From positions 1-32,524 of the forward strand of contig JAKARW010000018.1 in the NCBI GenBank assembly GCA_021819125.1: a stretch of 32,524 nucleotides of DNA, in the 5' to 3' direction. Below the pieces are notes generated by a model. The model saw only the letters and a program-made list of their open reading frames with translations. It searched no databases and was not told the origin of the DNA. The number at the start of each line of letters is the position of its first letter. Position 1 is the first letter of the stretch. Below, piece after piece: positions 27,911 to 32,524 of the stretch. The position numbers and the translations under genes are program-made. The DNA is from Pseudomonadota bacterium (GTDB lineage Bacteria; Pseudomonadota; Gammaproteobacteria; Acidiferrobacterales; Acidiferrobacteraceae).

Positions 27911-29317
27911 ATGACGGCCATGCCTTTTGCGCCACGCGCCGAGCGCACGGATCTTCCGCCGCCCGGCATCTTCAAATCGTACGACATCCGCGGGATCGTC
28001 GACGTTGAACTCACGCCTGAGCACGTGCGCGCCATCGGCCAGGCCATCGGCAGCGAGGCACGCGATCGCGGGCGCTTTACGATCGTGATCGCCCGCGACG
28101 GCCGGCTCTCCGGACCCGGCCTGCTTCAGGCCTTGAGCGCGGGACTTAACGCAAGCGGCTGTGACGTCATCAATATCGGACTGGTCCCGACGCCTTTGCT
28201 GTACTTTGCGACGCTCGTCTTCGGCACCGGATCGGGCGTCATGCTTACGGGCAGCCATAACCCGCCGCAGTACAACGGCCTAAAGATCCTCCTTGATGAT
28301 GAGACCTTGTCCGGCGCACAGATCAAGGCCCTCTACGAACGACTAGTCGAGAACCGCCTTCACACAGGCGCCGGCACGAGCCGCGCGGCCGACGTCCGCC
28401 AGACCTACCTCGACCGCGTCATAAGCGACGTCCATCTCGAGCGCCCGCTCAAGATCATCCTCGACTGCGGTAATGGCGCCACAGGCGAGCTCGCTCCGAC
28501 GCTTTTTCGCGCACTGGGATGCGCGGTGACCACCTTGTTTGCCGACATCGACGGGCGGTTTCCCAATCATCACCCCGACCCGAGTCAGCCGGAAAACTTG
28601 AAGGATCTTCAGGCGCGCGTGACCGCAGACGGCGCCGATGTCGGACTGGCGTTTGACGGCGACGGCGACAGACTGGCCGTGATCGCGCCCAACGGCGATA
28701 TCATCTGGCCGGACCGGCAACTTATCCTGTTTGCGCGCGACGTGCTATCGCGCCATCCGGGCGGTCAGATTCTCTACGACGTCAAGTGCTCGCAGGTCGT
28801 GGACACGGCCATACGCAAGGCCGGTGGTCGCCCGCTCATGTGGAAAACCGGGCACTCGTTTATCAAGGCCCGTATCCGCCAAGGAGATGTCTTGCTCGCA
28901 GGCGAGATGAGTGGCCACATTTTCTTCAAAGAGCGCTGGACCGGGTTCGACGACGGACTTTATGCCGGCGCGCGCCTTCTGGAGCTGCTGGCCAAGGATC
29001 CCGCCTCACCGGCCGCGGTGTTCGCCGCTTTGCCCAACACGGTCAATACACCCGAGATCCAGTTACCGGTCACGGAAAATCCGCACGCGCTCGTAGACCT
29101 TCTGATCCAGGCCGCGCGCTTTGCCGACGCGAAGGTGACCACCATAGACGGGCTGCGGGTGGATTTCCCGGACGGCTTTGGACTCATTCGCGCGTCCAAC
29201 ACGACCCCCATCCTCGTGTTGCGTTTCGAAGGGACGACCCGGGCCGCGCTTGAACGGATTGAGGCGCGATTCCGCGAACTTGTGAAGGCCGTGAGACCGG
29301 CCCTGGCGGGTTGGTAG
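27911..29317 (+). CDS. algC: Phosphomannomutase/phosphoglucomutase (AlgC/ManB-like)
   Basis: FKSYDIRGIVD, VMLTGSHNPPQYNGLKI, AFDGDGDRLAVI, GEMSGHIFFKERW. Confidence 0.93.
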   Translation: MTAMPFAPRAERTDLPPPGIFKSYDIRGIVDVELTPEHVRAIGQAIGSEARDRGRFTIVIARDGRLSGPGLLQALSAGLNASGCDVINIGLVPTPLLYFATLVFGTGSGVMLTGSHNPPQYNGLKILLDDETLSGAQIKALYERLVENRLHTGAGTSRAADVRQTYLDRVISDVHLERPLKIILDCGNGATGELAPTLFRALGCAVTTLFADIDGRFPNHHPDPSQPENLKDLQARVTADGADVGLAFDGDGDRLAVIAPNGDIIWPDRQLILFARDVLSRHPGGQILYDVKCSQVVDTAIRKAGGRPLMWKTGHSFIKARIRQGDVLLAGEMSGHIFFKERWTGFDDGLYAGARLLELLAKDPASPAAVFAALPNTVNTPEIQLPVTENPHALVDLLIQAARFADAKVTTIDGLRVDFPDGFGLIRASNTTPILVLRFEGTTRAALERIEARFRELVKAVRPALAGW

Positions 29318-29456
29318 ACGCATCTGGGCTAGGAATTATTCCCAGGAAATTTCTGCGATCGCCCACGCCGTGGGGTTGTCAGCGCCGGGATTTGGCGCCA
29401 TCCTGTAGGGCTATTAAGATGACCCCCGATAACCGTTAAAGAGGAGAACCACCATC

Positions 29457-29963
29457 ATGCGCCGATTTCTCATCGGAGCCGCTTTCGCGCTCGGCACCGT
29501 CGGCACCTGCTACGCCCATAACCCGCTGAACGCCATCCAGGGACCGCGGATCGATCTTAACAAAACCATCATCAAGGTTCCGCTCGCCAAGGGCGTTTCC
29601 CCAAAGAGCGCGGTGCAGGCCATGAAGATCGAGGCCGATACCGTCAATATGAAGTATGTGGGCGACCTGCCGCTTTCCAAACAGCTAAAGAACATGGGCA
29701 TAAAGTCCGGGGTGCTCACGGTGTACGAGTTCTGCAGCCCGCCCATCGCCCACCTCATGGTCGATGCCAACCCGGCGTTTGCCGCCTATCTGCCCTGCCG
29801 GATCACCATGGTGGCGGCGGGCGGCCGCGTATGGCTTGAGATGCTAAACCTCAACATGATCATCAATGGCGCGCACCTGAAGGGCAAACTGCGTACGAAG
29901 GCCCTGCGCGTCCGCGACGACCTCGACTCCATTCTTTGGGCGGGCGCCCGGGGCAACTGGTAA
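29457..29963 (+). CDS. Exported DUF302-family protein
   Basis: Signal peptide; LTVYEFCSPPIAHLMVDANPAFAAYLPCRITMVAAGGRVWLEMLNL. Confidence 0.75.
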   Translation: MRRFLIGAAFALGTVGTCYAHNPLNAIQGPRIDLNKTIIKVPLAKGVSPKSAVQAMKIEADTVNMKYVGDLPLSKQLKNMGIKSGVLTVYEFCSPPIAHLMVDANPAFAAYLPCRITMVAAGGRVWLEMLNLNMIINGAHLKGKLRTKALRVRDDLDSILWAGARGNW

Positions 29964-29968
29964 CGCTG

Positions 29969-30376
29969 ATGCGCAAGATCGCGCTGGCGGGCGCGCTTGC
30001 CCTGCTGCTGACATGTCCGGCGCCCGGGCAGGCGGCGACCGTCGGCGTGGTCTTTCAGATCAGTACGACCAAGGCGAGTTCATGGAAGGTGGCGGTCCGC
30101 AATATCCACAACCTCGAAGTGGCCGGCACGAACGGCCACCACATCGAGGTCGTGGTCCTCGGGCCGGCGATCCGCATACTGCTCAAGGATTCGCCCGTGG
30201 CCCGCAATCTGAAGGCGCTTCATGCCTCGGGGGTTACCATAGACGCCTGTGAGGCGGCCATCGTTCGGGCCAGGCTCAAGCCTGGGGTGATCCTGCCGTT
30301 TGTCCATTACGTCCGCTCGGGCGTGGCCGAGGTCGTGCATCGCGAGCGTCAGGGCTGGGCCTACGTCCGTCCCTGA
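29969..30376 (+). CDS. Periplasmic DsrE-like protein
   Basis: MRKIALAGALALLLTCPAPGQAA signal; VGVVFQIST...GVTIDACEAAIVRA...SGVAEVVHRERQGWAYVRP. Confidence 0.78.
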   Translation: MRKIALAGALALLLTCPAPGQAATVGVVFQISTTKASSWKVAVRNIHNLEVAGTNGHHIEVVVLGPAIRILLKDSPVARNLKALHASGVTIDACEAAIVRARLKPGVILPFVHYVRSGVAEVVHRERQGWAYVRP

Positions 30377-30514
30377 CCCCCGCGACTTAAAAGGGCCTGT
30401 TTCCCGGAGACTGAATCTGGACTTTGGTAATCCGGCCCTTGAGCCGAATTTCAACAGGCCTCTTGCCTGCGCGCCTTCTTGGCATGGCCTACGCCGATAT
30501 ACCCGCCGCCTGCC

Positions 30515-31447
30515 TCAGGCGTGCAGGGGTGCCGCTCCCGTGGGTCCGTCATAATGGTAACGATGCAGGATCGCTTGGCCCATGGGCGTGCGCAACCACT
30601 CGATGAAATGCGACGCCGCGGTCCGGTTTTGGCTCGCCGTCAAGACGGCCGCATAGAACACGAGCGGAGAAGGCCTGTGGATCGTGCCGTGGAGCCGCAA
30701 GGATACCGCGTCGTAGGCCTTCTCGTAGGCCGCATCGCCGAGATTGATCTGCGGCGGCAAGGAGAGGTAAGGCAATCCTAGGGCGGCGGGCTGTGTCTTG
30801 TAGGCCGAGCTCGCATCGAGCTGTCCGCCCTGCAACCGCGCCATCACCTCCGGCTCCGGGAAGATCTGGCGGTGATTGATGACAGGACCCAAAATACGGC
30901 GCGCAAGATGCGGCGCGCGATAATAGCGCTCGGCGAGCCTCATCATGAAAACGACGTTGAGTCCCTGAGGGTCGGTCAGGGGATCGGTGCGCCCAAACCG
31001 GACGCCCGGCTCTTCCAATATCCGCCACCACGCCTCATGCCCGGCACGATCCGCCGCGCCCAAGGCCTGCGCGTAACGCGTATGCGGGCTGTAGGCGATG
31101 ACAAGCTCGGTGCTTGCGATCGCGAACGCCTCGCGCGCCTTGCCGGCACCGAGCACGATATCCATGGGGCCGCGTGTAATGGATATGAAGACATCCGGAT
31201 GGATGACGCCGGCTGCGATCATATGCGCAAGGCCGAGCGCCCCCTGCGCGCGCCCTTCTATAAGTGTCGCAAACTCGCGGGCCATGACGGGCGCTACCCC
31301 ATTATGCATGAGCGCTCCCATGGAGCCCGCATAGGCGACATGTAAGCGTGTCTTGATGCGCGCCTCGCCCCGCATGGGCACTAAAAGTGCGCCGGCGCCC
31401 ATCGCCGCTGACTTTAGAAACGCCCTCCTCGTAAAACCCATAGCCAC
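30515..31447 (-). CDS. Molybdate/tungstate-type ABC transporter substrate-binding protein with Tat-like signal
   Basis: TRRAFLKSAAMGAGALLV; LHVAYAGSMGALMHNGVAPVMARE...ISITRGPMDIVL...STELVIAYSP. Confidence 0.8.
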   Translation of the reverse strand: MAMGFTRRAFLKSAAMGAGALLVPMRGEARIKTRLHVAYAGSMGALMHNGVAPVMAREFATLIEGRAQGALGLAHMIAAGVIHPDVFISITRGPMDIVLGAGKAREAFAIASTELVIAYSPHTRYAQALGAADRAGHEAWWRILEEPGVRFGRTDPLTDPQGLNVVFMMRLAERYYRAPHLARRILGPVINHRQIFPEPEVMARLQGGQLDASSAYKTQPAALGLPYLSLPPQINLGDAAYEKAYDAVSLRLHGTIHRPSPLVFYAAVLTASQNRTAASHFIEWLRTPMGQAILHRYHYDGPTGAAPLHA

Positions 31448-31511
31448 TCCTTTTTGAGATCAAGATATAAAAACCACCCGCCGGGGCGCTCGGCCGCGAT
31501 GCACGCGCCGC

Positions 31512-32315
31512 CTAAGGGCTCACCGCAAGAATGATGTGCGAGGCCTTGATGAGGGCACAGGCGCGCACACCCTTCTTTAGCTGAAGGCTTTCGATACTCT
31601 CGTTTGTTATGATGGCGGCAATACTCTTGCCGCTCTCAAGCTCGATGATCACCTCGCCATTCACCGCACCGGTCTGACAGCGGGTTACAACCCCGCATAA
31701 GGTATTGCGCGCGCTGGTTTTGATGGGACTGTCCGCTGCCGTCACGATGACCCATGGGGCCTTGATGAGCGCATAGGCCTCGACACCCGGGGCCAACCCC
31801 AGGTTGTCCACGCTTTCGTTTGTGATGATGGCCACCAGGGCAAGGCCGTTGCCGATATCGAGTACCACCTCGGCGTTGACCGCCCCCTTCTTGACGACCT
31901 TGACCCGGCCGAGAAACTCGTTACGCGCACTCGTCTTCATGTCGAATCGCCTCATCAGCCGAAAAAATTGCTCGAAATCGTCATGACCCTGCAAGGCCTC
32001 CAGGAAACGCTGGTACTCGCCTTCGAGTCTCTGAAACGCCGACAGGGCCTGCAGACCAAAAGGGGTAAGGACCGTGCCTCCCCCGCTTTTGCCCCCCGAA
32101 ACCCGTGCCACGAGCGGGGTGGCGGCCAGATTGTTCATACCCTCGACCGCCTCCCAGGCGGCCTTGTAGCTGAGCCCCAAGGCCTTGGCGGCCGATGCGA
32201 TCGATCCGAGCTCGGCGATCTTCTCCAAGAGTTCGATGCGGCCCTTGCCACGATTCCCGCCGGACTTTGCGACCAAGCGCATGATTGAGGGATGCGGCGC
32301 TCCTCGCCCCTTCAT
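31512..32315 (-). CDS. modE: ModE-type molybdate-responsive regulator with tandem Mop/TOBE domains
   Basis: HTH LEKIAELGSIASAAKALGLSYKAAWEAVEGMNN, SGGKSGGGTVLTPFG; two repeats MKTSARNEFLGRV..., IKTSARNTLCGVV... Confidence 0.94.
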   Translation of the reverse strand: MKGRGAPHPSIMRLVAKSGGNRGKGRIELLEKIAELGSIASAAKALGLSYKAAWEAVEGMNNLAATPLVARVSGGKSGGGTVLTPFGLQALSAFQRLEGEYQRFLEALQGHDDFEQFFRLMRRFDMKTSARNEFLGRVKVVKKGAVNAEVVLDIGNGLALVAIITNESVDNLGLAPGVEAYALIKAPWVIVTAADSPIKTSARNTLCGVVTRCQTGAVNGEVIIELESGKSIAAIITNESIESLQLKKGVRACALIKASHIILAVSP

Positions 32316-32334
32316 AAGACCTCGCCTCTATATG

Positions 32335-32357
32335 GTTATGTACTTTTAATACATAAC
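32335..32357 (-). promoter_or_regulatory. Candidate ModE operator upstream of modE
   Basis: Perfect inverted repeat GTTATGTA-CTTTTAA-TACATAAC just upstream of the modE start. Confidence 0.65.
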
Positions 32358-32524
32358 GCTTTGCGCGTCAACGACGTTCGGACTCAGCCGTACAGAAACT
32401 TTTGATCCGTAAACTCAAAGCGGCGCTTGCAGCGCAGCGCGAGGCGAGAAAACTCGACCCTCCCGGGCACGCGGTATCGGACGCAAGGAAGATATCAAAC
32501 GCTCCGGTTGTGGCGGTGGCTTAG

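Noticed and set aside
30394-30460. GGCCTGTT ... AACAGGCC inverted repeat between convergent DsrE and binding-protein genes
   Set aside because: Only 8-bp arms about 50 nt apart, no U-tract; could be chance or part of a terminator, too weak to call.
1-32524. CRISPR arrays, tRNA or rRNA genes
   Set aside because: No regularly spaced direct repeats and no convincing tRNA T-loop/cloverleaf or rRNA segments were seen by eye; a tRNAscan/Infernal run would be needed to be certain.
32402-32524. Short + strand open frame ending at the last base of the window
   Set aside because: Only about 40 codons, no clear start codon or Shine-Dalgarno and no recognised family.

Overview
The window looks like a chromosome segment from a GC-rich gammaproteobacterium-like organism, possibly a sulfur-oxidising acidophile (lineage is inferred from gene content only). 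Housekeeping genes dominate: the EF-P modification set epmB/efp/epmA, tpm, IMPase, aspA-like lyase, wrbA, hda, a CDP-alcohol phosphatidyltransferase, purM-purN, rpmB-rpmG, radC, coaBC, dut and algC-like. Three accessory loci stand out. (1) A tightly overlapping operon at 17.25-19.70 kb encodes an ECF sigma factor, a membrane protein that appears to fuse an anti-sigma-like N-terminus to a C-terminal DsrE-like domain, and a secreted 7-blade beta-propeller. A GGAATA-N16-CGTC promoter-like motif precedes it. A second, periplasmic DsrE-like protein sits beside a DUF302 protein at 29.5-30.4 kb. (2) An IS607-like element lies between rpmB and radC. Its serine recombinase TnpA is frameshifted and its TnpB has intact RuvC motifs. 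Between them is a small third ORF, itself frameshifted, whose homologue lies 10 kb away and is translationally coupled to hda. (3) A ModE regulator with tandem Mop domains has a perfect inverted repeat upstream and is followed by a molybdate/tungstate-type binding protein with no permease or ATPase nearby. Other points: a response regulator with a degenerate GGDEF domain, a probably frameshifted lmo0937-type mini-membrane protein, convergent gene overlaps, and several strong inverted repeats. Family assignments come from reading motifs in the translations; no database search was run.
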